The translations under genes were made by a program, and so were the position numbers. Below are positions 1-9,249 of a DNA stretch of 64,000 nt, one piece after another (the stretch's first letter is position 1; every line of letters starts with the position of its first letter). The notes beneath the pieces were generated by a model that saw only the letters and a program-made list of their open reading frames with translations, ran no database searches and was not told the origin of the DNA. Origin of the DNA: Thermoprotei archaeon (GTDB lineage: Archaea > Thermoproteota > Thermoprotei > Thermofilales > B15-G2); NCBI GenBank assembly GCA_003649445.1, contig QMRV01000001.1, positions 1-64,000 on the forward strand. Direction: 5' to 3'.

Positions 1-57
1 GAACCCCGGAAAACCGGATTATGAGTCCGGCGCCTTAGACCCCTCGGCCACCCCGGC
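1..57 (-). tRNA. partial tRNA with CAT anticodon (Met, or Ile2)
   Basis: The 5' acceptor strand GCCGGGG, the D arm and a five-pair anticodon stem (CCGGA/TCCGG) around a seven-base loop with CAT are visible on the minus strand. The gene runs off the window in its T arm. CAT can be elongator Met, initiator Met or Ile2. A TiaS gene lies at 40.3-41.6 kb, so the genome must also contain a CAT-anticodon Ile2 tRNA, and I cannot separate the two from this fragment. Confidence 0.85.
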
Positions 58-111
58 ATTATTTTTTCCTTGCTAGAGAATATATTTCTTACTCCTTAAT
101 AGCGAAAAGAG

Positions 112-1347
112 CTATTGACCTATCTTAAAGCGCAATATGGCTGCTATTCCTCCAAAAGAGTTTCTAAGCATTTCTCCTTCTTCCGTATCAACAGATATTA
201 TCTCCACGTTGGTTCCTGTTTTTTCTGCTATTTCTATTAAATCGTCTATGAGCTTTTTCTTTTCGACAATATTTGCAGATACTTTGCATTTCGGACACTT
301 TATTTCGTTGTTAAGGCTCTTTACAGTTTTTTCGAATATTTCTCCGCAGGCAGGGCACTTGGCTTTGATTCTATATCCTTCTAGTTTCTCGGATACAAGT
401 AGAGTATCTACTGCTCCCATTAGCAGTGCTCTCCTGACATATTCTTCTCCGTAAGTAGCTAATCCTGTGTCTCTAGCCACATGATATAAGAATTTTTGAA
501 CTATTTTCTTTTCTTTAGTAAACTCTAAATCTTTTAGTACTGACTCTGCTCTTTTAGCTAGTTCATATATTCCTTCTTCGCCGCTATTTCCTACGTCGAG
601 TACTGCTATTATTTTCTCTTTAAGCCTGTAGTCTAAGTAATCGCCTTCAGCGAATTCGTATTTTGTTGGACCAGGGCCACCTATTATAAGTCCTTTAAGA
701 TTCTTTTCTTCAAGAAATATTCTTTTGGCATACTCGCCTGCTCTTTTTAAGAACTCGTGAGCTAGCTGCTCTATGATTCTCTCAAATCTTCTTGAAGACT
801 GTCCTCCTGCTCTATGTTTTCCGGGAACTCCTGATGTTATTTCCTTGATAATTTCTATTCTTTTTCCTTTGAGAAGAGCGTAGGCTGCTCCTCCTCTGTC
901 TATTACCATCAGACCGTAGACATCTTTTTCCGCGATCATGTCCTCTAGTATTTCTACGTGGAAACGTGAATCACATCGGTAGAGGTATACATTTAGTTTT
1001 TCTGGAGGCTCTAACACGTGTACTTCCATTTTTTCTGCTCCAGGTATTCCTGTCGAAACGTATCCGCAGAAAATAACTAGTCCATTGGATGGAGTTTGCT
1101 TGAACAACTTAAGTCTCTGAATAACGCTGGTTAGCGCCTCTAGAACATGGTGTCTCGTTGTTCTGTCTTTAATGTTTGTTGCTGTCGAATACTCTTGTCT
1201 AAGTGTATTAAGTACGTCTGCTATAGGTCTTCCTGCAGGTATATATAATGTTATTAGCTCTGTGCCTCTACCCTTTTTCTGCTTTAACTCTTCAAGTAAT
1301 CTTTTGAGCTTATATTTTTCAAGAGAGCTTCTCGTCTGCTTAGACAT
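112..1347 (-). CDS. prf1: peptide chain release factor aRF1
   Basis: This is the archaeal class-1 release factor, which reads stop codons and triggers peptide release at the ribosome. The GGQ motif sits in GKHRAGGQS near residue 182 of the chosen protein. The stop-recognition loop reads NIKD near residue 58 where eukaryotes have NIKS. A zinc-ribbon-like insertion (CPACG...CPKC) lies near the C-terminus. I chose the ATG at 1347 rather than a TTG at 1365, because the protein then starts MSKQTRSS and lies about 27 bases after an AT-rich TATA-like stretch. It is the last gene of the minus-strand run that starts with pyrB. Confidence 0.95.
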   Translation of the reverse strand: MSKQTRSSLEKYKLKRLLEELKQKKGRGTELITLYIPAGRPIADVLNTLRQEYSTATNIKDRTTRHHVLEALTSVIQRLKLFKQTPSNGLVIFCGYVSTGIPGAEKMEVHVLEPPEKLNVYLYRCDSRFHVEILEDMIAEKDVYGLMVIDRGGAAYALLKGKRIEIIKEITSGVPGKHRAGGQSSRRFERIIEQLAHEFLKRAGEYAKRIFLEEKNLKGLIIGGPGPTKYEFAEGDYLDYRLKEKIIAVLDVGNSGEEGIYELAKRAESVLKDLEFTKEKKIVQKFLYHVARDTGLATYGEEYVRRALLMGAVDTLLVSEKLEGYRIKAKCPACGEIFEKTVKSLNNEIKCPKCKVSANIVEKKKLIDDLIEIAEKTGTNVEIISVDTEEGEMLRNSFGGIAAILRFKIGQ

Positions 1348-1404
1348 TGCATGAAAGATTAACAACCATAAATTTAACTTTAACTCTTGATGTTTGCTGT
1401 GCTA

Positions 1405-2325
1405 CTATCTATGCGCTAAGCCAACTATACTTTTTATAGACTTGAAACCGTTTTCTTTAAGGTATTTCTCTATTCCTCTGTTTATTTCAGCAAATATATT
1501 TAGTCCTTTTTTAGCTATAGCTGATCCTATTTGAACAGCTGATGCGCCCGCAAGAAACATTTCTACAGCGTCTTTCCAAGTCTCTATTCCTCCAACACCT
1601 ATTATAGGTAGCTCAGCTCCTCTGAACAAATCGTATACGCATCTTACAGCAATTGGGCGAATAGCTTTTCCCGAAAGTCCTCCATATATGGAAGATAAAT
1701 ACGGCTGTTTAGCGTAAATGTCTATCACGACACACTTAATAGTATTTATAGCTACGATGGCGTCGCCTCCTGCCTTTTCAATATGTTTTGCTAATTCAAT
1801 AATATTGTCGCATAGACCTAGCTTGACCCATACTTTGAGTTTAGTAGTTTCCTTAATCTTCCTAATGGATTCTACCAGAACGTTAATGTTTCTGGACAAC
1901 TCAAGCCCGTAGCTTTTTACATGAGGACACGAGAAATTCAGTTCTACTGCCCTAAATCCTGTTTCCTCTACTGCTTCAGCCATTTTAAAGAATTCTTCAG
2001 TAGAACTTCCAGCCAAAGAAACAATTATTCTGTCTTTTTCGCTCAAATGCTTTATTTCTTCGAGTAAATGAAGATACCCTGGGTTAGGTAAGCCTAGAGC
2101 GTTTACATACCCTACTTCAAGCTCTATGAAACAGGGTGTAGAATGTCCTCTACGGGGATTTAATGTAACTGATTTAGTTACTACCGCTCCTGCGCCTGAC
2201 TCAAGTACGCGTTTTATTAGAGAGGCAGAAGATCCGAGAATACCTGAAGCTAAGAAAACTGGCGATGGATACTTTAGTCCAGCGATCTCCACTTCTAGTG
2301 CAGTCATACTGGTATTTTTCGACAA
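1405..2325 (-). CDS. pyrD: dihydroorotate dehydrogenase, class 1B catalytic subunit
   Basis: PyrD oxidises dihydroorotate to orotate on FMN in de novo pyrimidine synthesis. The class-1 catalytic cysteine lies in NFSCPH near residue 133, and the FMN-binding GVGGIETWKDA segment is near the C-terminal third. Length 306 residues is normal for the class. The preferred start is a TTG preceded by a GAGGGATG ribosome site. The gene overlaps the end of pyrK by 22 bases, which fits the PyrD-PyrK complex of class 1B enzymes. Confidence 0.94.
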   Translation of the reverse strand: MSKNTSMTALEVEIAGLKYPSPVFLASGILGSSASLIKRVLESGAGAVVTKSVTLNPRRGHSTPCFIELEVGYVNALGLPNPGYLHLLEEIKHLSEKDRIIVSLAGSSTEEFFKMAEAVEETGFRAVELNFSCPHVKSYGLELSRNINVLVESIRKIKETTKLKVWVKLGLCDNIIELAKHIEKAGGDAIVAINTIKCVVIDIYAKQPYLSSIYGGLSGKAIRPIAVRCVYDLFRGAELPIIGVGGIETWKDAVEMFLAGASAVQIGSAIAKKGLNIFAEINRGIEKYLKENGFKSIKSIVGLAHR

Positions 2326-3098
2326 AATTCATCCCTCTTAAATTGCCCAAAATCGCTGTTTAAGAGAATATTCCCTTTTATTACAGGTCCTTCGCAACAC
2401 ACTCTAAGCCCTATTGGGTCTAACACGCAGCTGCCGCAGAGACCTACACCACACCTAATGTATCTTTCAAGACATGCCTCCACTTCTACTCTATGGGACA
2501 CACACAGCGAAACTACTTTATACATCATTTTCTCAGGTCCGCATGTATAAACATAGTCGTATTTTTCCTTAGAAAAGTGTTTTTTAAACAGATCTGTTAT
2601 TAGACCTTTAAAGCCGTAAGTACCGTCTTCTGTTGCGATAAATAGTCTGCCTGATACGTCTCTAAGTTCTTTCAACAAAATAAGGTCTTCTTTACTTTTA
2701 GCCCCATAGAATATATGCACATTCGTACCTTTTTCAAGTAGCTTTTTAGCTAAGTAGTAGAGAGGCGCTATTCCATAGCCTCCTGCTACACATGCTACTT
2801 TTGCTCCTTCGATTAAAGTGAAACCTTTACCGTAAGGACCTCTTATACTGATGTAGTCTCCTCTTTTAGCATGATTGTGAATATACGAAGTAGCTTCACC
2901 TACTCTCGCTATAATGAGCCTTATCGTTCTTCCATCTTCGTAAGCTACACTTATAGGTATCTCTTCAGTACCGGGATACCACACCATAACGTACTGTCCT
3001 GGTTTAGAACATAGTTTTCTTTCAAGTTCAATAGAATACGACTTTATCCTGTAGTTTTCTAGTTTTACTTCTTTTACCGCTCCAGCGATGTTTAGCAA
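2304..3098 (-). CDS. pyrK: dihydroorotate dehydrogenase electron transfer subunit
   Basis: PyrK is the FAD and 2Fe-2S subunit that passes electrons from PyrD to NAD. An N-terminal ferredoxin-reductase barrel (about residues 1-95) is followed by the NAD-binding part with GGYGIAPLYYL near 106. The four cluster cysteines are C216, C221, C224 and C234. The start is a TTG close behind a GGTGG ribosome site. The gene sits between pyrI (three-base gap) and pyrD (overlap), so all are likely co-transcribed. Confidence 0.93.
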   Translation of the reverse strand: MLNIAGAVKEVKLENYRIKSYSIELERKLCSKPGQYVMVWYPGTEEIPISVAYEDGRTIRLIIARVGEATSYIHNHAKRGDYISIRGPYGKGFTLIEGAKVACVAGGYGIAPLYYLAKKLLEKGTNVHIFYGAKSKEDLILLKELRDVSGRLFIATEDGTYGFKGLITDLFKKHFSKEKYDYVYTCGPEKMMYKVVSLCVSHRVEVEACLERYIRCGVGLCGSCVLDPIGLRVCCEGPVIKGNILLNSDFGQFKRDEFCRKIPV

Positions 3099-3101
3099 AC
3101 A

Positions 3102-3596
3102 CTACCACCGTGAAAGCTGCTCTACTATTTCATTTGAAGTAATGTATCGACCACAGTATTCACACTTTAGTATAAGCGGCTCTCTGCTAACTACCTTGAA
3201 TACAGATGTTACAGGCTCTCTTGTCTGCCTTGTTATGCAGTTCGGATTACTGCACTTAATTAAACCAATTACTCTCTCAGGTACTTTTACTTTATGCTTG
3301 GCAACAACTTTATAGTCCTTTATGATGTTTATAGTTGCGTGAGGAGCTATTAGAGCTATTATGTTTACTTCTTCGGGTGTTAATTCTCTGTTCTCTATTT
3401 TTACTATATCTTTCTTACCTAGTTTCTTGCTTTTAACGTTCATAACTACCGCTATTGTAATGTTTTCTGATCCTTTAATTCCGAGTATCCTTAACACATT
3501 TATAGCATTGCCCGCAGTGATATGATCTATAACAGTACCATTTTTTATTTTTCTTACAATAAGTTCACTATTTTTCACATTAGCCATTTTAATCAC
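3102..3596 (-). CDS. pyrI: aspartate carbamoyltransferase regulatory chain
   Basis: PyrI is the nucleotide-binding allosteric chain of aspartate carbamoyltransferase. The N-terminal allosteric domain includes [15 protein letters not shown]. The C-terminal zinc domain shows four cysteines at 115, 120, 145 and 148 (CSNPNC and CEYC), the pattern needed to hold the catalytic chain. Length 164 is normal for archaea. It overlaps the end of pyrB by 8 bases. Confidence 0.95.
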   Translation of the reverse strand: MIKMANVKNSELIVRKIKNGTVIDHITAGNAINVLRILGIKGSENITIAVVMNVKSKKLGKKDIVKIENRELTPEEVNIIALIAPHATINIIKDYKVVAKHKVKVPERVIGLIKCSNPNCITRQTREPVTSVFKVVSREPLILKCEYCGRYITSNEIVEQLSRW

Positions 3597-4548
3597 CTAA
3601 AATTAGGTTTAAGAGAGCCATTCTTACGGGAATACCGTAGGCAGCTTGCTTAAAATACTTAGCTTTAGAAAGCTTGTCTACTTCATACGGTATTTCATCT
3701 ACTCTGGGAAGAGGATGAAGCACTATCGTGTTCTCTTTAGATTTAGACAAAAGTGTTGCTGTTACTCGGTAGCTTCCTTTAACTTTTTCATATTCTGAAG
3801 GATCAGGAAACCTTTCTTTCTGTATTCTGGTAACGTATAGTACGTCTAGCTCTGAAATTACTTCCTCGAGGTTGCTAGTTTCTATAAAGGGAATTCCTTT
3901 AGACTTTAAGTAGTCACGAACTTCTGCTCTGACTTTAAGTAAAGGAGGCGAAATTAGATAAAGCCTCTTTATGTTGTATAAAGTCACTCCGTAGATAAAC
4001 GAGCATGCAGCCCTCCCGTACTTTAAATCACCTATAACACCTATATTTAGTCCATCTATAGTTCCTAGCTCGCGCCAAATAGTATATAGGTCTATCATAG
4101 CTTGCGTTGGATGATGCTGCGACCCATCGCCGCCGTTAATTACAGGTACATCAGCTATTTCAGCTGCAAATTTTGCTGCTCCTTCGATTCGGTGTCTTAT
4201 CACAATGGCATCAGCATATGCATTAAGCATAGTAATAGTATCGGCTAGGCTCTCTCCTTTAGCGATTGAAGTTATTTTCACTTCACCTAGATGTACCACT
4301 TCTCCTCCTAAACGCTTCATAGCAGCTTCAAAGCTGAGTCTAGTTCTAGTGCTTGGCTCGAAAAAGGCTAAAGCCAATATTTTACCCTTTAAGTAGTCGA
4401 AAGTTCTACCTTTGTATTTCTCGAATTTCAGGGCTTCCTCGAATAATGTGCTTAGCTCATCTCTGGAAAAGTCTAGTATCGATATAACGTCTCTTCCCTT
4501 AAACATCATAATTTTTTCAATCATATACTTAATATTTTTATCTTTCAC
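3589..4548 (-). CDS. pyrB: aspartate carbamoyltransferase catalytic chain
   Basis: PyrB condenses carbamoyl phosphate with aspartate. The carbamoyl-phosphate loop STRTR is at residues 66-70, and HPLPRVDEI near residue 278 is the other signature. The ATG at 4548 follows a TATA-like stretch (TAATATAAAAA on the minus strand). A shorter start at residue 14 or 15, reading [10 protein letters not shown], would match many family members. First gene of the pyrB-pyrI-pyrK-pyrD-aRF1 run. Confidence 0.96.
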   Translation of the reverse strand: MKDKNIKYMIEKIMMFKGRDVISILDFSRDELSTLFEEALKFEKYKGRTFDYLKGKILALAFFEPSTRTRLSFEAAMKRLGGEVVHLGEVKITSIAKGESLADTITMLNAYADAIVIRHRIEGAAKFAAEIADVPVINGGDGSQHHPTQAMIDLYTIWRELGTIDGLNIGVIGDLKYGRAACSFIYGVTLYNIKRLYLISPPLLKVRAEVRDYLKSKGIPFIETSNLEEVISELDVLYVTRIQKERFPDPSEYEKVKGSYRVTATLLSKSKENTIVLHPLPRVDEIPYEVDKLSKAKYFKQAAYGIPVRMALLNLILGD

Positions 4549-4579
4549 ATGCAGCCTTTTTATATTACCTTATTAAAAT

Positions 4580-4591
4580 GGCACAAGTGCC
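4580..4591. promoter_or_regulatory. inverted repeat between divergent pyrB and RIO kinase promoters
   Basis: The arms GGCAC and GTGCC are separated by two bases. The repeat lies in the 88-base divergent intergenic region, between the pyrB TATA-like element and the AT-rich promoter of the kinase gene. The position suits an operator, but only one copy is seen and no regulator is linked to it. Confidence 0.3.
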
Positions 4592-4636
4592 TTTGTTACA
4601 GGAAAAATAAATATACTACAGCCACATGAAAGACTT

Positions 4637-5407
4637 GTGGAAGATTTCGAAGATTTTTTTGAAAAGAAACTTTACAAGAAAAAGTACAAGAAACTTAAAG
4701 ACTCTGAGCTATTTGAGATTACAGAAGATGTATTTAGTTATTCAACACTAATGGCTCTCTATGAGCTGATTAATGACCGCATTATCGATAAAATGTACGG
4801 TGTTGTCGCCACAGGTAAAGAAGCCCGAGTATATTGGGCTAAAGCTCCTGATGGAACAGATTTAGCCGTAAAGATCTTTAAAGTAGAGACAACAGAATTC
4901 AGAAAATCTAGACTAAGTTACATGATCGGTGACCGTAGGTTCTCTAAAATAAGACGAGATTTAAGAAGCATTATCAGAACATGGTGTTCAAAAGAGTATA
5001 GGAACTTAAAACGCGCATATGACGCTGGAGTTAGAGTACCTAAACCCTATGCTTTTAAAGAAAATGTACTTGTTATGGAGTTTATTGGAGAAGAAGGCGT
5101 TCCAGCGCCTTTAATTAAGGACCTTTCCCCGGAAGATCCTGATGCAGCATATAAAACTATAATATCAAGTATAGAAAAGCTGTACTGCGAAGCAAAACTA
5201 GTTCATGCAGATCTATCTGAATACAATATTTTAAATAAAGACGAAGAACTTGTAATTATTGACTGGGGTTCTGCCGTTGAGACAAGTCATCCACAAGCAC
5301 TAGAGTTCCTATTTAGAGACATTAAGAACATCACTAGATACTTTGAAAAACTCGGCGCGGAAGTAGAAGACCCTCGCGAAGTCTTCAAAAGGATAGCTAA
5401 AATTTAG
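4637..5407 (+). CDS. rio1: RIO1-type serine protein kinase
   Basis: RIO1 is an atypical kinase/ATPase acting in small ribosomal subunit maturation. The ATP loop is VATGKEARVYWA near residue 57, the catalytic loop is HADLSEYNIL near 193, and the metal-binding aspartate is in IDWGSAVETSHP near 211. Length 256 is normal. The start is GTG; the nearby ATG at 4626 is in another frame. Its last four bases overlap the convergent aIF1A gene. Confidence 0.93.
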   Translation: MEDFEDFFEKKLYKKKYKKLKDSELFEITEDVFSYSTLMALYELINDRIIDKMYGVVATGKEARVYWAKAPDGTDLAVKIFKVETTEFRKSRLSYMIGDRRFSKIRRDLRSIIRTWCSKEYRNLKRAYDAGVRVPKPYAFKENVLVMEFIGEEGVPAPLIKDLSPEDPDAAYKTIISSIEKLYCEAKLVHADLSEYNILNKDEELVIIDWGSAVETSHPQALEFLFRDIKNITRYFEKLGAEVEDPREVFKRIAKI

Positions 5408-5718
5408 AGCAAGTCCTTCAATAGCCCAAGTTTTTCTAGTTCTCTTACTTCGCTAGAAGTATAGCGATGTACTATGTCACCTCTTTTATCAGATTGAAAT
5501 TCCCATGGAGCAACTAATACTATGTCTCCGACTCTCATCCATACACGTTTTTTCATTCGTCCCGGAATTCTACACAATCTTATGTAGCCGTCTGCGCATT
5601 TTACTCTGACTCGGTCATAGCCTAACATCTCGTCTATTACTCCTAGCACTTCACCTTCTCCAGGTAATCTTAACTTTACTTCCTCTTCTTCACTCTTTTT
5701 ACGTTTCTTTTTAGCCAT
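5404..5718 (-). CDS. eif1A: translation initiation factor aIF1A
   Basis: A 104-residue OB-fold factor that binds the ribosomal A site during initiation. A basic N-terminal tail (KKKRKKSEEEE) is followed by the family core LPGEGEVLGVIDEMLGYDR and CADGYIRLCRIPGRMKKRVW. An AGGTGAT ribosome site stands directly before the ATG. Pairing of aIF1A with RIO1 is a recurrent archaeal arrangement, although here the two genes converge. Confidence 0.96.
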   Translation of the reverse strand: MAKKKRKKSEEEEVKLRLPGEGEVLGVIDEMLGYDRVRVKCADGYIRLCRIPGRMKKRVWMRVGDIVLVAPWEFQSDKRGDIVHRYTSSEVRELEKLGLLKDLL

Positions 5719-5806
5719 AATATCACCTATTTAAGGTATAAACTCCTAGTAGTTAAATATTTTGCAAAATGTTAGCTTCGCTTAACTTAATTACATACCC
5801 CTGTGT

Positions 5807-6859
5807 TTAAGGCGGGAGTACGTATATTCTTCCACGATAATTGACCGCCTCAATAGTTCCTCCTACTTTGAGCCACTGCGGTATTACTGGGAGTCTTGCT
5901 TCAATAGTTTCGTAGCTAGCCAAGTTAAGTAACGACACTACAGGAGGTGTAATAGAGTTTACCAAATACTTTTCTTTTTCTACTGAAACTCTTTTAGTAG
6001 ATTTGGGGCAAGTCTTAGATGTTACATTAATCGTTTTATATGTAGATAAATTAACGAGCTTTATTATTCCCCTCTTAATTTCTTTTACGTAAAATAGTGT
6101 TCCTTTTATGTCGACAACATCTCCTTTACTGAATGGAGGAAGCTCTACCTTTACTGTAACTTTGGAAACAGGTCTACCATTTCTATCTAAACGTATAAGC
6201 TTATATGTTTCTTTAATTAGCGCCGGAAACTCTTTTTGAATAGCTGCGGCAAGTGCTCGAGCTACATTAGCAGATAATAGCTTAATGTCGAGCCCCTTTT
6301 TGTCTTCTATATCAACTATAACTGCATTTCGTTGTTTTCGCTGTAGTTTAGCTATTTCTATTTCAACTATTTCAAGTATTCTTTTCTTTTCTTCAAGCGA
6401 GAGCTCTCTATTAAGCGCTCTTACTTGAAGGATAGCCTTCTCCTTCTTTAAAATAATGTCTCGGCAAACAGGACACACTTCGTATCGAACTCTAACTTCA
6501 GCCATATATTCTTCCTTGTAGTAAGGCATGTCGTGTCTGGCGCGCCCTACTACTGTTACTAGTACTGTATACTTGCTTTTGTTTTCCTCAGTTACCGAGA
6601 TTTCAACATTTTTTATTTCTCCTTTGCTGAGTTTTTTGACTTCTCTTCTTATCAACTGAAGCAGAATACTTTCAAGGTCTCCTTTAACCCATTTGTTTAA
6701 GTAAAAGATACTGTTACATTCTCTACAAATCGTTATTTTAAGTTTGAGAGGTTTAGATAGCAAAGGATGGTTTTTTCTAAAACAATCTAAACACAGATTA
6801 TCATAGTACACATCTACTTCTCTTCCACAAATAGCGCAAAATCTTTTCATTATTTTCAC
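5807..6859 (-). CDS. NMD3-like large-subunit ribosome factor
   Basis: A 350-residue homologue of NMD3, which in eukaryotes accompanies the 60S subunit; its archaeal role is assumed to be in ribosome assembly or quality control. The N-terminal zinc modules are plain: CAICG and CLDC (residues 8-30), CREC near 46 and CPVC near 132. The 4-base overlap with the upstream DUF424 gene and an AGGTGAAAA ribosome site indicate translational coupling. Confidence 0.88.
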   Translation of the reverse strand: MKIMKRFCAICGREVDVYYDNLCLDCFRKNHPLLSKPLKLKITICRECNSIFYLNKWVKGDLESILLQLIRREVKKLSKGEIKNVEISVTEENKSKYTVLVTVVGRARHDMPYYKEEYMAEVRVRYEVCPVCRDIILKKEKAILQVRALNRELSLEEKKRILEIVEIEIAKLQRKQRNAVIVDIEDKKGLDIKLLSANVARALAAAIQKEFPALIKETYKLIRLDRNGRPVSKVTVKVELPPFSKGDVVDIKGTLFYVKEIKRGIIKLVNLSTYKTINVTSKTCPKSTKRVSVEKEKYLVNSITPPVVSLLNLASYETIEARLPVIPQWLKVGGTIEAVNYRGRIYVLPP

Positions 6860-7158
6860 CTAATTAGCTGTACGTGTGGTATACCGGCCACTTTGATGGG
6901 AGCATCTTTTGATAATAATCCCTTTTCAATAGCTCTATTAATTACATTTTCTCCGAAAAGACTCGCTATTGTAGCTGCTTCCAGCAAAGCTAGTGCTTGA
7001 TCTATTTCCATTAATTTTCCTCCGAAGAATGATGAAGAGAAATCTATGACAATATTTCCTTGTTTAAACTTTTTCCCCAGGAGATCAGCATCACAGATAC
7101 TGACTACTACTTCTCCTCTAACTTCGTGTACTTTGACATAACACATATTCTTCATCAA
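6856..7158 (-). CDS. DUF424 family protein
   Basis: A 100-residue archaeal conserved protein. The family pattern is visible as VVSICDADLLGKKFKQG, then SSFFGGKLMEIDQAL, then a helical part ending GIPHVQ. Function is unknown. It lies immediately upstream of and overlaps the NMD3-like gene, so a ribosome-linked role is possible by context only. Confidence 0.85.
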   Translation of the reverse strand: MMKNMCYVKVHEVRGEVVVSICDADLLGKKFKQGNIVIDFSSSFFGGKLMEIDQALALLEAATIASLFGENVINRAIEKGLLSKDAPIKVAGIPHVQLIR

Positions 7159-7272
7159 GACCGACCTAAACTCCTATCTTTTAGTCAGCTTAATATTTTT
7201 TACTTAAAATCAGCTCTGATGTCTCTCTTCACCAAATCCGCAATACCAGCCCTCATCATAATTCATCGATAT

Positions 7273-8028
7273 TTATGCTATAGGTATCGGCAGCGATCTT
7301 ATATATTCTCTCAGTCTTCCCTTAATCACTATTCCTTTGCCTGGCACTATCTCGAATACATATATCGAAGGCTTAACAGGCCTCCACCTCATTTTTCTAA
7401 CAAGAAGTGTTCGTATATATTCATCGCCTATTCTTTGAAGCCCTAAGACAAGCACTCCACTGGCAAGAAATTCCTCTACTCCAAAGCGGCTAATAGTATT
7501 GCTATTAGTCGGTATTTCAGATGTTATGACAGTAGTGCAGCCAATGTCGTTTTCAATACTTATGATAAGTCTTCGTATAAATTCTCTCATCCAGACGATA
7601 TCTTTTTCCTGAAATACTAGCGAAACTATAGGATCTATAACTAGGCGAGACGCTTTTATTTTATCTACCTCCAATTTAATGTCAGTTACAATTGACCTAA
7701 CTACAGTGTCGAGAGGCTTCTCGCTCAGCTTTTCCATAGCTTCTTGTGATAGCGTTAGAATATTGAGCAAACCTCTTTCTACTAGGGCATCTAGATCCCA
7801 TCCGAAGTCTTTTGCTCCGCGCATTAAGTCTTCTACTCTTTCATCAACTAAGACGTATACTCCTCTGTCGCCTAAAGTTATTCCATATACTAGGAAATTG
7901 AGTGAGAATAAAGTTTTTCCAGTACCTGTTTCTCCTGAAACTAGGTATGTTCTGCCTTTAATGAACCCACCTCCTATTATTGGATCTAATCCTTCTATTC
8001 CTGTAGGTACTACCTCGAGTCCTTTCAT
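7273..8028 (-). CDS. KaiC/RadA-like RecA-superfamily ATPase
   Basis: A single-domain KaiC-like ATPase of 251 residues. Walker A is GETGTGKT at residues 32-39, and the N-terminal VPTGIEGLDPIIGGG is typical for the family. A Walker B-like ASRLVIDPIVSLV lies near residue 121. Archaeal members are proposed signalling ATPases, but no substrate is evident. It lies downstream of the small RHH gene on the same strand, with 84 bases between them. Confidence 0.88.
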   Translation of the reverse strand: MKGLEVVPTGIEGLDPIIGGGFIKGRTYLVSGETGTGKTLFSLNFLVYGITLGDRGVYVLVDERVEDLMRGAKDFGWDLDALVERGLLNILTLSQEAMEKLSEKPLDTVVRSIVTDIKLEVDKIKASRLVIDPIVSLVFQEKDIVWMREFIRRLIISIENDIGCTTVITSEIPTNSNTISRFGVEEFLASGVLVLGLQRIGDEYIRTLLVRKMRWRPVKPSIYVFEIVPGKGIVIKGRLREYIRSLPIPIA

Positions 8029-8112
8029 AGACTCCCGTCTTCCTACTCGCTCTACCTATTTAAACCTATATTAAATAACTGCTAATAAACGTACTAAGCA
8101 ATACACACAATA

Positions 8113-8280
8113 CTATGTACTGAACCGTTTACCAAAGATATCCATCATGTATTCTTCTCTAAAGTAGCATCTAATAGCTCTTCGAATGAAATCAGACCGA
8201 CTCTCAAAAAGACCTTTCTTTACTAGCTCGTCTATAGCCCTCAGCTGCTGTTCAGGTATTCTCACTGATATAGCTTTCAC
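8113..8280 (-). CDS. small ribbon-helix-helix DNA-binding protein
   Basis: A GTG-started 55-residue reading frame. It begins VKAISVRIPEQQLRAIDELV and continues with FESRSDFIRRAIRCYFREE. This is a clean CopG/NikR-type pattern: a beta strand of alternating residues, helix one, the SRSDFIRRAI turn and helix two. It lies between two KaiC-like genes and next to a perfect palindrome at 8315-8341, so it may regulate one or both neighbours. It is short, but the motif is specific. Confidence 0.82.
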   Translation of the reverse strand: MKAISVRIPEQQLRAIDELVKKGLFESRSDFIRRAIRCYFREEYMMDIFGKRFST

Positions 8281-8314
8281 ATAAACTAAATAGCCTGCAG
8301 ACTATTTAACTGTT

Positions 8315-8341
8315 TGTTACATTAAATCAGGTGATGTAACA
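8315..8341. promoter_or_regulatory. palindromic operator candidate
   Basis: Perfect eight-base arms TGTTACAT and ATGTAACA flank an 11-base spacer. The site is 35 bases upstream of the RHH start and 84 bases before the divergent ATPase gene. RHH dimers commonly bind such symmetric sites, so autoregulation is a natural reading but is inferred. Confidence 0.5.
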
Positions 8342-8424
8342 CACAATTAATCAGATAAGTTACCTGTGTCCTAGATATATTTCTCGCCATTAGTGAATCT
8401 AACACTTATAAGTTCTCTCAAATA

Positions 8425-9249
8425 GTGATGTACGTGAAAGTACCACTATCCCTCATAGACTCCGGGCTGAGAGCCTTAGATATATTGTTTCCTCAAGGCT
8501 TCCCAAGAGGATCATTTATTCTAGTTTCAGGTGAAGCAGGAACAGGAAAAACAATATTTGTATATAACTTAACGAGAGCGTATTTAAAAAAGAGAGAAAA
8601 ATGTATATTTATTTCACTAGATGAACCACCTTTTGTTATCGAGGAAAACATTGTCTCATCACCGGACAGCATTCCTCCAAAGTCTCTCACAATAATAGAT
8701 TGTTTCAGTTTTAGGTCAAAATATCTACTATATTCAGGAAACAATGTGTCTACCAAACACTCAAATGTACTTTATGTAAGTAATCCAAAGGATATTAAAG
8801 CTCTACAGAGACTTGTGCACTATACTGTAGAGAAATTCATGTCTATGAACAGAGGCTTAATAGTCATCGACTCTCTAACTGAAATGATTAGCCTATGCGA
8901 TGCAAATTCATTTGTAGAGTTCGTTAAAACAATGCGCTCACTCTATGCGAGAAAACTCGGAATAACAGTCGTCGGCACACTTACTTTTGGAATAAAACTT
9001 CTTGAAGGCCTAGACGATCTATTGGACTATGTGGCCGACATAATCATCGACATGCGCTATGAGCCTGAGTATATGAGACAAGGACTTTTAGTAAGACAGC
9101 TTAGAGTAAGGAAAGCAAGAGGATGCCCGCATGACACACGGTGGCTTACATTTAGTGTAGAAAACGGCGAACTATGTCCAGTGAACTTAATTTCTAATAA
9201 ACATTACTTAAAAGTACCTGCTAGTAGAATAGATCCTCCTTTAGAATGA
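8425..9249 (+). CDS. KaiC/RadA-like RecA-superfamily ATPase
   Basis: A second KaiC-like ATPase, 274 residues. Walker A is GEAGTGKT at residues 36-43, and the Walker B-like region is GLIVIDSLTEM near 152. Start may be GTG at 8425 or ATG at 8428, close behind an ACTTATAAGTT promoter-like stretch, so a leaderless mRNA is likely. Its last 46 bases overlap the end of the convergent Rad50-like gene. Confidence 0.86.
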   Translation: MMYVKVPLSLIDSGLRALDILFPQGFPRGSFILVSGEAGTGKTIFVYNLTRAYLKKREKCIFISLDEPPFVIEENIVSSPDSIPPKSLTIIDCFSFRSKYLLYSGNNVSTKHSNVLYVSNPKDIKALQRLVHYTVEKFMSMNRGLIVIDSLTEMISLCDANSFVEFVKTMRSLYARKLGITVVGTLTFGIKLLEGLDDLLDYVADIIIDMRYEPEYMRQGLLVRQLRVRKARGCPHDTRWLTFSVENGELCPVNLISNKHYLKVPASRIDPPLE

